Assembly (NCBI RefSeq): GCF_036850765.1
Contig: NC_089495.1
Location: forward strand, 25,388,875 to 25,452,874
DNA length: 64,000 bases
Source: Saccopteryx bilineata
Lineage: Eukaryota; Chordata; Mammalia; Chiroptera; Emballonuridae
Direction of reading: 5' to 3'
The position numbers were made by a program, and so were the translations under genes. How positions within the stretch are numbered: the stretch's first letter is position 1; the number at the start of each line of letters is the position of its first letter. This document shows positions 24,820 to 35,699 of the stretch, piece after piece. Under the pieces are notes generated by a model. The model was not told where the DNA came from and ran no database searches. It saw only the letters and a program-made list of their open reading frames with translations.

Positions 24820-25650
24820 TTGTGTTTGTTTTTGTTGTGGTGGAAATATATGCATTTTACCTTCATTTAGGAAAGATAGTTTTGCTGGTTATAGAATTAT
24901 TCCATTCCATTGTTGCCCCATTGTCTTGGGGCTTCTGTAGTTTCTGTCGAGACTTCAGCTATAACTCTTATTGCTGTTTCCCTCAAAATAAAGTACCATT
25001 ATTTTCTGGTTGGTTTTATGTTGTTCTTTTCATCTTTTGTCCTCAGTTGTGTGACTATAATATGTAGTTTTACTTGTATTTACTGTATTCAACTTGACAT
25101 TCAAGTTGGGATTCAAGGAGCTTCATAAATTTGTGGTTTCCATCAGTTTGGGGAAATCCTTGTCCATTTTCTCTTCAAATATTGCTTCTGCCCTACTTTC
25201 TCTCTCCTTCTAGAATTCCTACTTTGATAGTATCCTATATGACTCTGATGCTTCATTCTGCTGTTATTATTAAAGTTTTTTTCACTCTGCATTTCAATTT
25301 GCACTATTTCTATAATCCTATCTTCTGGGTCACTGATTCTTGCTTCCACTGAGTATTGTTACGCCCATCCAATGTTGATCTTAATTTTGGATACCATGTT
25401 CTGAGTTCTACAGTGTATACGTAGCTCTTTTTGAAAGATTGAGTTTTTCTGTTGAAATTCATCTGCTGTCCTTTGTCCATTTTTCTATTTTCTTTGACAT
25501 ATTTATAATAGTACTTTAAGGACTTTGTTTACCAATTCTAATATCTGAGTCATTTGTGGGTCTTGCTTCTATTGGCTAATTATTCTTTTGAATATGTGTT
25601 ATATTTTCCTGCTTTGCATTCTTTAACAATATGTATAATAAAACTCTAAG
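24820..25650 (-). mobile_element. Old L1 (L1M-type) fragment, antisense
   Basis: The plus strand reads as the reverse of an L1 5'/ORF1 region ('tttaggaaagatagttttgctggttatagaatt', 'cttcaaatattgcttctgcc', 'gggtcactgattcttgcttcc'). There are many stops in all frames. Confidence 0.65.
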
Positions 25651-25675
25651 TCCTGAAGGTAATGTTATTTTGTTA

Positions 25676-25701
25676 TTTCTCTCTCTCTCTCCCTCTCTCT
25701 T

Positions 25702-25748
<47 letters not shown>
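25676..25748. repeat. (TC)n(CA)n compound microsatellite
   Basis: CT dinucleotides with interruptions, followed by about fourteen CA units. Confidence 0.95.
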
Positions 25749-25749
<1 letters not shown>

Positions 25750-27198
25750 ATGCTCTTTCCTTTAAGAAGCTGATCATTCTGTGCCAGTAAGAACTGGACT
25801 GCAGTTTTCATGAATTTTAGTTTGCTTTTGGTTTCAAGACAATGGCACCTATCTTGAAATTATTAAATGCTCTTTCCTCAAGCAGAACTTTGACTTCCAA
25901 GTATGGAAAGACTGAAGGATGTTTCTCTCTATCTTTCTAGCTCATCCCAGCCTCCTCTGATTCCCAATATTCAACGAAACTCCTATAGGAGAAAATCATC
26001 ATGAGGTGGGAACCAGCTGTGTGGTTGAGGCATCTCCTGCTTCCAATCTGTCATTTCCATTCTGCGCAGCTGTTAAAAGCTACAGTAGTTTCTCTTGCCC
26101 CTAACAGAATCCATCAATTATGGCAAGCTCAATTTTCTGTTTGTATCCAGATATGGAAACTTCAGTTCCCCACTGAAGGAGAGAGGACAGTGGAGAATGG
26201 CAGCCAATCTGCTCACCTAAGGAGGGGTTCTCCCCCTCTGAAATTTAGTAATTTTGATTTGTTTATACCCACAACTCACCAAGTTATCTAGGTGTTTTGA
26301 ATTGTTTTTATGGGAGCATTGTTTTGTCAGAAATTTCTATAACTTAACATGACATGGAACTCCTCTTTTTTTCCATTTTAGGAGCTTTCAGAAAGCATTG
26401 TTGACCAATTAAAGCTAGATATTTCCAGAGTAGATATTAAGATCTGAGCATGTTCTTGTCTACTAACATTAGAAAAAAAACGCACATTCCACACTGATAA
26501 ACATGGTTGTGCTGTCTGTTACTGTGCCCTTTAGACCTGTGACATGTAACTACGGTGGCAGAAAACAAATTAGCCTGGTTAATAGCTTCTAACAAAGGCT
26601 GGGTTTTGTTATAACTGAAAAGTAGGTGCTGCATAGATCACCTTCAGATGTTGCAGTGATCTAATATGTCCTGATTTAATTCTGCATACATTCCACTGGA
26701 GCAAGTCAAGATATTATTAATATTCACTATTCATTTTTATTGGTATTAATTTTCTTTTCTAAATGTTCCATTTGGAATAGTAAAAGTTGCAGGACTTTAT
26801 TTACTAACATTTTATAAAACTCCATGTAAGATGGCCCTTAGATACCTGCCCACTCATTTAATTCAATTGGGGGGGGGCAGGGAGAGCATATTCAAAGAAT
26901 GTTCCACAGAATGCTGGTTCTCATAGATGATCTGTGGAAAAGGATTTCTTAGATAAATGCATCTGGAGATAATATACAGTGAATCCTCTTTCTTGATATT
27001 GTCCATGAACATTATTAGTATTCTAGGGGGTCTGAAGAATTATGTAACAATCCTTTATACTATGCTTAAATTGGCATTTCCTCACAGTCTGTTAAGAAAT
27101 CTTTCTCTTTTTAAAGTAACATCTTTTAGTGTCCTTTGAATCTAGTGTTCTGTGGAATACACTTTGGAAAATGTCTAAGAGGGTAATGAAGTTAATAA
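25749..27198. other. Non-coding DNA
   Basis: No gene or clear repeat seen. A short G-run lies at about 26870-26877. Confidence 0.5.
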
Positions 27199-27210
27199 AG
27201 ACTATCAACA

Positions 27211-27623
27211 GGCCCTGGCCGGTTGGTTCAGCGGTAGAGCGTCGGCTTGACGTGCGGGGGACCGGGGTTCCATTCCCGGCCAGGGCACATAGAAGAAGCG
27301 TCCATTTGCTTCTCCACCTCCCCCCTCCTTCTTCTCTGTTCCTCTCTGTCTCTCTCTTCTCCTCCCGCAGCCAAGGCTCCATTGGAGCAAAGATGGCCCG
27401 GGTGCTGGGGATGGCTCCTTGGCCTCTGCCCCAGGTGCTAGAGTGGCTCTGGTTGTGGCAGAGCGACACCCTGGAGGGGCAGAGCATCGCCCCCTGGTGG
27501 GCAGAGCATTGCCCCTGGTGGGCGTGCCGGTGGATCCCGGTTGGGCGCATGCGGGAGTCTGTCTGACTGTCTCTCCCCGTTTCCAGCTTCAAAAAAATAC
27601 AAAAAAAAAAAAAAAAAAAAAAA
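27211..27623 (+). mobile_element. Type A tRNA-derived SINE, young, plus strand
   Basis: Begins with a tRNA-like head whose ends can pair (GCCCTGG with CCAGGGC), has A and B boxes, the GC-rich body and a ~24-base A-tail. Imperfect target duplication ACTATCAACA (27201-27210) and ACTGTCAACA (27624-27633). The ORFs here (up to 214 codons on the minus strand) are shadows. Confidence 0.95.
27488..27521 (-). promoter_or_regulatory. Paired CTCF-like cores in a SINE
   Basis: CGCCCCCTGGTGG at 27488-27500 is the reverse of the CTCF core. A second, one-base-shorter copy is at 27511-27521. Both are on the minus strand. Confidence 0.5.
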
Positions 27624-27997
27624 ACTGTCAACAAATCCTTCATCTTAACTGAGGAAAAGTCAGTTCTATTGTTATATAATATATTAACACATACACTAGA
27701 CCAATGGTTCTCAAACTTTTTGAAGTTGGGGCTCATTTAAAATCCTACAAATAATTGTAGGCACACTATATACAAATTTCTAGAGAAATATGTTATAATA
27801 ATTAAGTCAAATATTAAAGAAAAAAAATAAAGTCCAAGTGTGCTTTTATGATAATTAAACAAAATAAATACAACAAAATTAAATTTATTCTGAAATTAAA
27901 AAAACATTTTTATGTTACATTTTTTGAGTTATGCTTTTAAGAATTCATAAAAAAGAGTGGTTAAAAAATAAAAGAATGGCAAAAAAGTTACCTTTTT

Positions 27998-28377
27998 TTT
28001 TTTTTTTGTATTTTTCTGAAGCTAGAAACGGGGAGAGACAGACTCCCGCATGTGCCCAACCGGGATCTACCCAGCATGCCCACCAGGGGCGATGCTCTGC
28101 CCACCAGGGGGCAATGCTCTGCCCCTCCGGGGCGTCGCTCTGCCGCAACCAGAGCCACTCTAGCGCCTGGGGCAGAAGCCAAGGAGCCATCCCCCGTGCC
28201 CGGGCCATCTTTGCTCCAATGGAGCCTCGGCTGCGGGAGGGAAAGAGCGAGACAGAGAGGAAGGAGGGGGTGGGGGTGGAGAAGCAAATGGGCGCTTCCC
28301 GGACCTGGCCGGGAATCGAACCCGGGTCCCCCATATGCCAGGCCGACACTCTACCACTGAGCCAACCGGCCAGGGCC
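27998..28377 (-). mobile_element. Type A SINE inside the hAT element
   Basis: Complete minus-strand copy with a T-run (A-tail) at the left and GGCCAGGGC at the right. Target duplication AAAGTTACCTTTT (27984-27996) and AAAGTTATCTTTT (28378-28390) differs by one base. The ORFs here are shadows. Confidence 0.95.
28080..28113 (+). promoter_or_regulatory. Paired CTCF-like cores in a SINE
   Basis: CCACCAGGGGCGA at 28080-28092 (one G short) and CCACCAGGGGGCA at 28101-28113, forward on the plus strand. Confidence 0.45.
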
Positions 28378-28444
28378 AAAGTTATCTTTTTATACATATA
28401 AAATATATATAGATACATTCTTAGTAAGATTTAGTAAATTTGGC

Positions 28445-28991
28445 AGGTCCCGGCACGAATGTGTTGAGTTTTTTCATTTTTGTGTTTATGAGAAACATGA
28501 GCCTGATGAGTCCTAACAATTTCTTCAATGTTTGGGCATATATTTGAAAGATAAACTCTCATTTCCTCATCAATACATTGAAGAATTCCTCTCTTATACT
28601 CTTAATTGTGTTGAGGGTAGAAAATCCTAATTCACATAAACAGGATATTGAAAATTGTAGTAAAATGTTCAAAGCCTTTTTAGAACACATATTCTTCTTT
28701 TATAGAAATCCAAAAGGCTTCAAGAAAAAATTCCTTATGTTTAATCATCAATCCATGATAGGTGGATATAACTGCCAGTTCTTCTTCTGTTAATGTTAAA
28801 CCAAAATCACTTGAAGCTTCCATGAATGGGTTTCTAATCCATTTGTATTGTTCAGTGTTAAGTGATGGAAAATGTTATAAATTAAATTCAGCCTGTCAGC
28901 CTTCAAGTCCTATTTTATTTACACTTAACTTTTGCTCACTTCCAGAATCAGATTCTTCAATATCATGCTTCTTTTTTAGAAATTTATCCAT
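28445..28991 (-). pseudogene. hAT transposase remnant (N-terminal start joined to C-terminal end)
   Basis: hAT transposases cut and paste their element through an RNase-H-like core and dimerise through a conserved C-terminus. The minus strand opens at 28991 with MDKFLKKKH, a typical start of ZBED/SCAND3-like hAT proteins, and stops after about 32 codons. Downstream, in broken frames, are recognisable C-terminal pieces: WIRNPF near 28840, a glutamate-rich LTEEEL stretch, and an HQAHVSH-like end near 28500. The BED finger and catalytic core between them are missing, so this is a deletion derivative. It cannot encode an active enzyme. Confidence 0.7.
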
Positions 28992-29128
28992 TTTATTTGG
29001 ATGTATTTATCTAAAATAATATAATGATGTGTTAATAATAAATATAATAATGATGTGTTAATAAAAAGAGCTGTATGTCCATAATGAAATGGTATAATAG
29101 CGTAACTATATTTTTATATCTGGGTACA

Positions 29129-29628
29129 TGCCGCGAACCAGCGCAGCTAGTAATTGCAGGTCCCAAGTGGGAACGGTGCAGAATTAAGAAATTACACAGA
29201 ATTAGGAAAATACAGAGTCGAGAGGGCCCTGTAATTGCTGCTGGCAAGAACAAAGCCCGCCCCAAAACCATATCTTGCTTTATTTATAGGGCAAAGTGGG
29301 CCATTAGCAAATCAATAAGATCTTTGATCATGTTTCCAAGGCAACTCAAGAATTTTACCAAGTGCAGAAAATCCCTACCATACATATCATCTTAACTTTA
29401 CACCAAATCAAGGATAGAAGAAACTTGCTTCCAGTCTTTCCGGGGAACCTGAGGGGTAGTGTCAACAATTCAGCACCACAGCTTAACAGCCCTTTGCAAC
29501 TTAATCAGGCAAGTGAGGTGGGGGGTTGGGCAGACTGTCAGCTAACAACAAATTCCCCACACCTCTGTCCCTCAAAAATCTAAACTCCAAAGACCTGTTG
29601 GGTTTTTTTTTTTTTTTAGTTCCCAACA
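29129..29628 (-). mobile_element. Solo LTR, class II (betaretrovirus-like) candidate, inside the hAT element
   Basis: On the minus strand this 500-bp unit begins TGTTGGGAAC and ends GCGGCA, with TG...CA ends. It is flanked by a 6-bp near-duplication, GGTACA (29123-29128) and GGCACA (29629-29634). A TATA-like box, TATAAATAAA, sits at about 29279-29288 in the expected middle. Six-base duplications and a TGTTGGGA start are typical of class II endogenous retroviruses. No internal viral gene is present, as expected for LTR-LTR recombination. Confidence 0.7.
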
Positions 29629-29782
29629 GGCACATATTTCTCTGGAATACCATAGGGCACACCTGAAAATCTTCTAGGGTGCACCAGTGTACCCTGGCAT
29701 AAACTTTGAGAACCACTGCACTAGACTATAAATTTCTATATTTTTTGTAGAGATTTAAGATATAACTTCAGAGACTTTAGAC

Positions 29783-30099
29783 CAGGGGTCAGGAACCTAT
29801 GACTCACGAGCCAGATGTGGCTCTTTTGATGGCTGCATCTGGTTCACAGACAAATCTTTAATAAAAAAAAATAACGTTAAAAATATAAAACATTCTCATG
29901 TATTATAATCCATTCATTTCCTACCGCTCATGTTCATGGCTGTGGGTGGCTGAAGCCAATCACAGCTGTCCTCTGGGACAACACCAAATTTTTATTGGAT
30001 AATGTGTAATGTACACGGGTCGTTATATGGCTCTCACGGAATTACATTTTAAAATATGTGGCGTTCATGGCTCTCTCAGCCAAAACGGTTCCCAACCCG
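29783..30099. mobile_element. hAT-type MITE, 317 bp
   Basis: The left end CAGGGGTCAGGAACC and right end GGTTCCCAACCCG are imperfect inverted repeats. A perfect 8-bp duplication, CTTTAGAC, is at 29775-29782 and 30100-30107. The element has no coding capacity and lies 64 bp from the larger hAT. Confidence 0.9.
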
Positions 30100-30265
30100 C
30101 TTTAGACTATATTTGCATTCATCTGTAAACAGTGCAGTATTTCTGAATGATGTGAAACTTGTGAACATAGCATAATTACCAGAATAAGAAGTAACATATT
30201 CATTTAATGTCTTAGACTCTCTGAGCATTTTAAAATATATTTTGAATATCACAGTCATCCTCTTG

Positions 30266-30267
<2 letters not shown>

Positions 30268-30311
<44 letters not shown>
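30268..30311. repeat. (A)44 homopolymer
   Basis: An uninterrupted run of 44 A's with no SINE or LINE body attached on its left. Confidence 0.95.
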
Positions 30312-30312
<1 letters not shown>

Positions 30313-30654
30313 CATATCAGACTACATGGCTTTCCTTGCAACTGAAATCATCTATAGGTATGTAATTGCATAAATCCTAAGGTTGTCTAACCCTATTGGT
30401 AAGTTCTATGTGTCTGACAATATAATTTTAAATAGAAGCTGCTGCTTTAATTTCTGTGAAATTAAGTGGACAGTCTTACTAGCTAGAGTTTATTTTTAGC
30501 CATTATAAATGTCAAATTCTATCCAATCAAGAAAATCACTGCAGTGTTTCATTGCAGATTCCATACACAAGGATAAGCCAACCCCATGATGTCATCCAGG
30601 AAATTCCCAATTTTTAGAAACACAATACAGCAATTATTTCACCTCATGGTCAAT

Positions 30655-31420
30655 TCTGTTGGTGAAACTTGAATCTCTGAACACTACTGGACACTGTTGA
30701 TATTCCCTCTGCCTGAAACTCTTCCTTTGAATATTCCTTTTGATTGAACCCTACTCATCCTTGCGGTTTCAACTTAAATGTTTCTAAGAGAAAACTTATG
30801 TGACCTCCTTCCCTATCCTCAAAGCAACTGAAATTAGAGGACATTTGTTTTCTTTCACAGAAACATTTTCTTTTATTATTATATATTTGTTGGGGTTTTA
30901 AAATATCTAATGCCAGCTGACCAGGCGGTAGCGCAGTGGATAGAGCTTCGGACTAGGATGCGAAGGACGTAGGTTCGAGACCCCGAGGTTGCCAGCTTGA
31001 GCATGGGCTCATCCAGCTTGAGCAAAAAGCTCACCAGCTTGGACCCAAGGTCGCTGGTTTGAGCAAGGGGTTACTCCGTCTGCTGAAGGCCCACTGTCAA
31101 GGTACATATGAGAAAGCAATCAATGAACAACTAAGTTGTTGCAATGAAAAACTGATGATTGATCCTTCTCATCTCTCTCCATTCCTGTCTGTCTGTCCCT
31201 GTCTATCCCTCTCTCTGACTCTCTCTCAGTCCCTGTAAAAAAAAAAAAACCTAATGCCTGTTACTCCTACTAAACTTTATGGAGAGAGAGGTCCAAAATG
31301 GCAGAAACTTTGTTCGGTTTTGTTTGTTTTTTTGTTTTCACCACAGTGCAATCAATGCTAAGAACAGTTTTGAAACATAGTCTTTACTTGATAAATATTT
31401 GTTGGATGAAAGAATGAAGT
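30655..31420 (+). mobile_element. L2 3' remnant, sense, split by a SINE
   Basis: L2 phrases (CTCTGCCTGAAACTCTTCC at about 30709, then CCTACTCATCC) continue after the SINE to GATAAATATTTGTTGGATGAA at about 31390, the typical L2 3' end. The type B SINE at 30915-31250 is inserted between. Confidence 0.7.
30915..31250 (+). mobile_element. Type B tRNA-derived SINE, plus strand
   Basis: Full copy with A box, B box GGTTCGAGACC, body and A-tail. Target duplication CTAATGCC at 30907-30914 and 31251-31258. Confidence 0.93.
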
Positions 31421-33274
31421 ATACATTTAGGCATATATCATTATCATCATCTATTTTAATCCCAACAGAAACATATTTGAACTGACAGATCTACCCAAGA
31501 GTATAGCACAGTTCTGTTTGGAGTTCTACTTTGCTTCAAGATAAAATGAAAACTTGAAATACAGCTATGAAAGTTATTGATTAATCATGAATCCAAAAAA
31601 ACAAGTATATTTTCATAACATTTTATAAAGTTTGATTGATTCTAATGGTAAGATGGTCATATTCTATTGTAAACCCAAAACATTTGAGGAATAAATGAAC
31701 TTCTCTTATCTAATTTCCTTCTAACGGGATCTTTCCTGTTGCATTCAAAAGCAAGTTGGTTAAGGAAGAAACAGTCATGGTAAGATAGACACACTTGGTA
31801 TTAACTTCTGTGCCCATAATTAGATTAATTGCCATGAGGTGGTCTTTATACATTTAGATAAAACTGTGAGAACCATTCCCCAAAGGAAAAGATTCTGCAG
31901 ATTTTTAATCAAAGTCATTTTCCCATTTGCCTTTAAGAGTTTGTAAATGGTAGACTGAATGCTGATGGCTGTCCAGTGACCCAAGGTGCCACAACTTGCC
32001 TGGAGTGACATAAAAAACAGAACTACTAATTGGAAGAAATAGCAACATTGCAATTTTGTTCTAGAAAGGTAATGGAAAAGAAACAGAGAAGAATGGTAAT
32101 GGCTTCTGAAGAAACATTTTTCCTAATGTTTTTCATCTACTTCTTTCAGATGTCCAAGATGGAAAGTAGTTGTTTATTGGTGCTAAAGATTGAGGAGAGA
32201 TTCAGGACAAAGCCATGTCCAGTAGCTGCTACAGAAACGCTAAAGAATATCGGGAGAGAGACTCTTTATCAGCTCTCCCTTCTTCCCCTTAATGGAACAC
32301 AGGGGATGGAAATACTCAGCACAGAGGGAAATCCAGCCCAGAGATAAGGGGTTAGTTCTTGTCTGACAAAATGGCTATTGGGAGAGGGAAGAAAAGTACT
32401 ACGTCTGTCGTTGCCGGCAGAAAGAAGGTGGTGCTAAATGATGGTAGCAGAAAATTCTGAGCTTTCTCTATTTTTTTTTTAAATTCTCCCTCTCTGCAAT
32501 TCACAATCACAATTCATATAAGGGAAGCTATTTGACTGTTTTATAAATTTTAAAATTCTCTTCTGGATAATAAAGATATTTAATGATTAGTCTTAACATT
32601 AATATTAATATTATTTTGCAGTCCATTATGTGAAAACCAAGATAATATTGCAAAACAAACTTTGTTCTTTATGGTTTGGTTCCACTAGGCTTCAACTGAC
32701 ATAAATTGATCTTTGTGAAATACATTTAAAGGGCTAGACCTCTATAATAAATAATTAGCTAATCATACAATTTTTACAGCTGGAAGTTATCTAATCAAAT
32801 GTCTTCACTTTATAGATGAGGATTAAGTGCTTGGCTTTTCTCTGAGAACAGCAATAAAAGTTCTTGGATGCTCTGAGACAACTTAAATGACCTCCCATTA
32901 CCTCCTGCATTAAACGCAAGCCAATGTTAGTACTGGATAGAGATTTACTAGAAGCGAGAAGTGTTTCTAAAGTGACTTCTTAGAACTTGGCATGCTTATT
33001 TCACTGGCCACAGTTCTTACTTCCTGAGTTGGCATTTTCTATGGGTGATTTTATCTGATAGTTGTAGTCCAGTCATATTTGCATTTGAGATCAAAGGTGG
33101 ATAGTGATAAAATGCATAAATAACACCTCACTTCAAGTACTACGATGACCCTTATTAATTTTTTTTATTTTGAATATTTTATTAAGATGGCTCATTTCAA
33201 ACATAAACGAGAATAAAGAGCAAGAAAATGTTGAATTGAAAAGAAAAAAATTCATCAACATTTATTTAACATGT
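31421..33274. other. Non-coding DNA
   Basis: No gene seen. A weak old-repeat phrase lies near 32770-32830 ('ctggaagttatctaatc'). Confidence 0.5.
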
Positions 33275-33491
33275 ATATTCTGTAAAATGCTTTAGTGTGT
33301 GCTTCTGCATACACTAAATTATCTCCTTTTTTTTCTCTCAACAACTTGGTGAAGCAGGTAATATTTCACTTTACAGGTAAAGAAATGGCCCTGGCTGGCT
33401 GGCTCAGTGGTAGAGTGTCAGCTGGCATGTGGATGTCCAGGTTTGATTCCTGGTCAGGGCACACAGGAGAAGTGACCATCTGCTTCTCCAC

Positions 33492-33541
<50 letters not shown>

Positions 33542-33890
33542 TCCACTCCTGCAGCCATGGCTTGATTGGTTCAAGCACATCAGCCTGGGGGCTGAGGATG
33601 GCAGAACCTCAGTCTCAGGTACTAAAAATAGCTCAGTTGCAAGCATCGCCCCAGTTGGGCAGAGCATTGGCCCAGATGGGGGTTGCCAGGTGGATCCTGG
33701 TTGGGTTGCATGTGGGAATCTCTCTCTAACTTCCCTCCTCTCACTTGGAAAAGAAGGGGAAAAATAAATAAATTTAAGAAAGGAACTAAGACTAAGTGAT
33801 GAATAATGAATGAAACTAAGTGATGAAGTAATGTGCAGTGACCAAGTGGTTGGTAAACGCATATCTGTCTGATTTCGGTGCTCTTTTTCA
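33275..33890 (+). mobile_element. MIR remnant split by an old type A SINE
   Basis: MIR-like text at 33290-33386 resumes at 33771-33890, ending near TCTGATTTCGGTGCTC. The SINE sits between. Confidence 0.55.
33387..33770 (+). mobile_element. Type A SINE, old subfamily, plus strand
   Basis: Recognisable head (GGCCCTGGCTGGCTGGCTCAG), body and a (TC)n run at about 33498-33538 in the pyrimidine region. The CTCF-like cores of the young copies are absent here (GCCCCAGTTGGGC instead). The 144-codon ORF is a shadow. Confidence 0.88.
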
Positions 33891-34096
33891 ATTTTTGAAG
33901 CTTGGACTACAGTGAGTTAAAAAAGATGTGCAAATGAAACATGTGAAAAACAGACAGAAGCCTCCAGCATCACTGCCTGTAGAAGGGTAAAGATGGAACT
34001 TAGAGCAAAATTAGAGGACCAGATAGCCTGCAGGATGCATGCTTCTGTTTATATGCTCGGCAAGTTCTCCCTCTAGCTGGAGAGACAATTCTGCTT

Positions 34097-34143
<47 letters not shown>

Positions 34144-34440
34144 TAGAGTTTGAGAGTTAATAACACTATCTAAGATGCTGCTCACTCATGAAACCTATTA
34201 GTTACTGAAAAGCTTATTACCGCTCTGGGAAAGGAGCTGATTTTTTGTTAATTAGTCCTCAAATAAAAGTTGGTTCCTCAGTGGCTATTTCATAACCTTA
34301 TCACATCACAAGGAATACACAATGGGCTGTTTACCTTCACCCAGGAAAAAAATATAGTTATCAAATGTATTGATTCCTGAAGAATTATTTAGAACCATTG
34401 ATATCCAACTAAAATCTAGTTGCATATTTAGTTAAGAGTC
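33891..34440. other. Non-coding DNA with a (TG)n microsatellite
   Basis: About twenty TG units at 34102-34142. Nothing else recognised. Confidence 0.8.
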
Positions 34441-34593
34441 TTTTTTTTTTAATTCCCAAATTTTTTATTGAATATATTGTGGTGAGATTAGTTAATAAAA
34501 TTATACAGGTTTCAGGTGTAGAATTCTATAATACACAATATGTATATTACATTGGGTGTTCACCAACCCAAGTCAAGCCTCCTTGCATCGCCA
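34441..34593 (-). mobile_element. L1 3' end, 5'-truncated, antisense
   Basis: Begins with a T-run and reads as the reverse of an L1 3' UTR ('ttattgaatatattgtgg', 'ttaataaaattatacagg'). The same family recurs at 60343. Confidence 0.7.
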
Positions 34594-35220
34594 TTTGGCA
34601 GAGTTAGGCATGCAGAGAAGCTAAGGCAGTGGGAATGCACAGAGGCAGATATGGGAGAGGAGCGGGGTGCATGGAGGCAGAGTCCCCCGCAGATCTTCTG
34701 CTGAGCATTGCTCGGCGTGTGTGTGAGGAAACTATTCAAGGCTGCAGAAAGAACCACCTGTAAAGAGAAAAGGGAACAATCTCTGGAACTTACTTCAAGC
34801 CAGGAATAGTTTGTGTTCCCTCCAGACAAAAGGAGACGCTGTGAATCTGTGGGGCATTGAGCAAAATACTCCAAAGAGTATTATCTCAGTAGTGGGGCAA
34901 AATTAGCCCTAGAAAATAGGCTGTTCTGGTCCTACCATACAAATATTAAAAGCAAGCCTCAAAAGGCTCAAATTATTTCCAAGTAACTTAACTATCAATA
35001 TATTTAAGAGGGGGAAAAACTGAACAATATGTATAGGGATACAAAATGTCCACTGCTTAGAAAGCAAAATTCACAATGTCTGGCATCCAGGAAAAAATTA
35101 CCAGTCATACAAAAAAGAAGAACAGTATGATTCATAATGAGGAGTAATGTCAATAGAAACAGATTCCAAATTATGTATATGACAGAATAAGTAGATAAGA
35201 ATATTAAAGCAGGATAACTA

Positions 35221-35272
<52 letters not shown>

Positions 35273-35480
35273 GTAAAGTAGTGGAATGCTTGAACATGTT
35301 AAGTAGAGACATGGAAATACTTTTAAAGACCTAAATAAAGCTACTAGAAATGAAAAACATAATGTCTAGGATTTTTAAAAAATTAATGTCTGACAGGATT
35401 AACAGCGGATTCTACCCAGCACAAGAAAAGATTAATGGGCAAAAAGTCACAGCAGTAAAAACGATTTAAAAATATAGGGG
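34594..35480 (+). mobile_element. HAL1/L1M 5' region remnant, sense
   Basis: Phrases such as GTCTGGCATCCAGGAAAAAATT, 'accagtcatacaaa', 'cataatgaggag' and AAGTAGAGACATGGAA follow the HAL1 (half-L1) consensus order. A (TA)n microsatellite at 35225-35269 interrupts it. Confidence 0.6.
35225..35269. repeat. (TA)n microsatellite
   Basis: About 22 TA units. Confidence 0.97.
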
Positions 35481-35699
35481 AAAAGACTAAAAAAATAAAT
35501 AAATAAACCCCTTATAAAGCTGTTTTACAATTGCAACAGCCTAATATATGGGTTATTCTGACAGACTTTCTCTGAATTAATTAAATTTTCCTCTGCTGGG
35601 AAGAATGTGAGTGCTAGGTATAAATTAAGTTATAGTAAAAACAAATACGCTATCCCTTGGGGGGGGGGGAACCATAGGCAATTACCCAGGGCTGACTTG

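Larger units (their letters stand above)
27702..29718 (-). mobile_element. hAT DNA transposon, internally deleted, with nested insertions
   Basis: The terminal inverted repeats are CAATGGTTCTCAAACTT at the left and its near-complement AAACTTTGAGAACCACTG at the right. A perfect 8-bp duplication, CACTAGAC, lies at 27694-27701 and 29719-29726. The total is 2017 bp. Removing a type A SINE (27998-28377) and a solo LTR (29129-29628) with their duplications leaves about 1.1 kb, too short for a full transposase. Strand is given by the transposase remnant. Confidence 0.92.

Noticed and set aside
27212..27289. tRNA-like cloverleaf with A and B boxes (also in other SINE copies)
   Set aside because: It is directly followed by the SINE body and A-tail and flanked by a target duplication, so it is the head of a SINE and not a tRNA gene.
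27092..27736. 214-codon minus-strand ORF
   Set aside because: It spans a type A SINE. Such GC-rich SINEs yield long ORFs in several frames in every copy here.
27931..28418. ORFs of 156-157 codons on both strands
   Set aside because: They coincide with the type A SINE inside the hAT element.
33295..33862. ORFs of 144 and 152 codons
   Set aside because: They run through an old type A SINE and its (TC)n microsatellite.
34102..34142. Z-DNA-prone (TG)n as a regulatory element
   Set aside because: An ordinary microsatellite with no supporting context.
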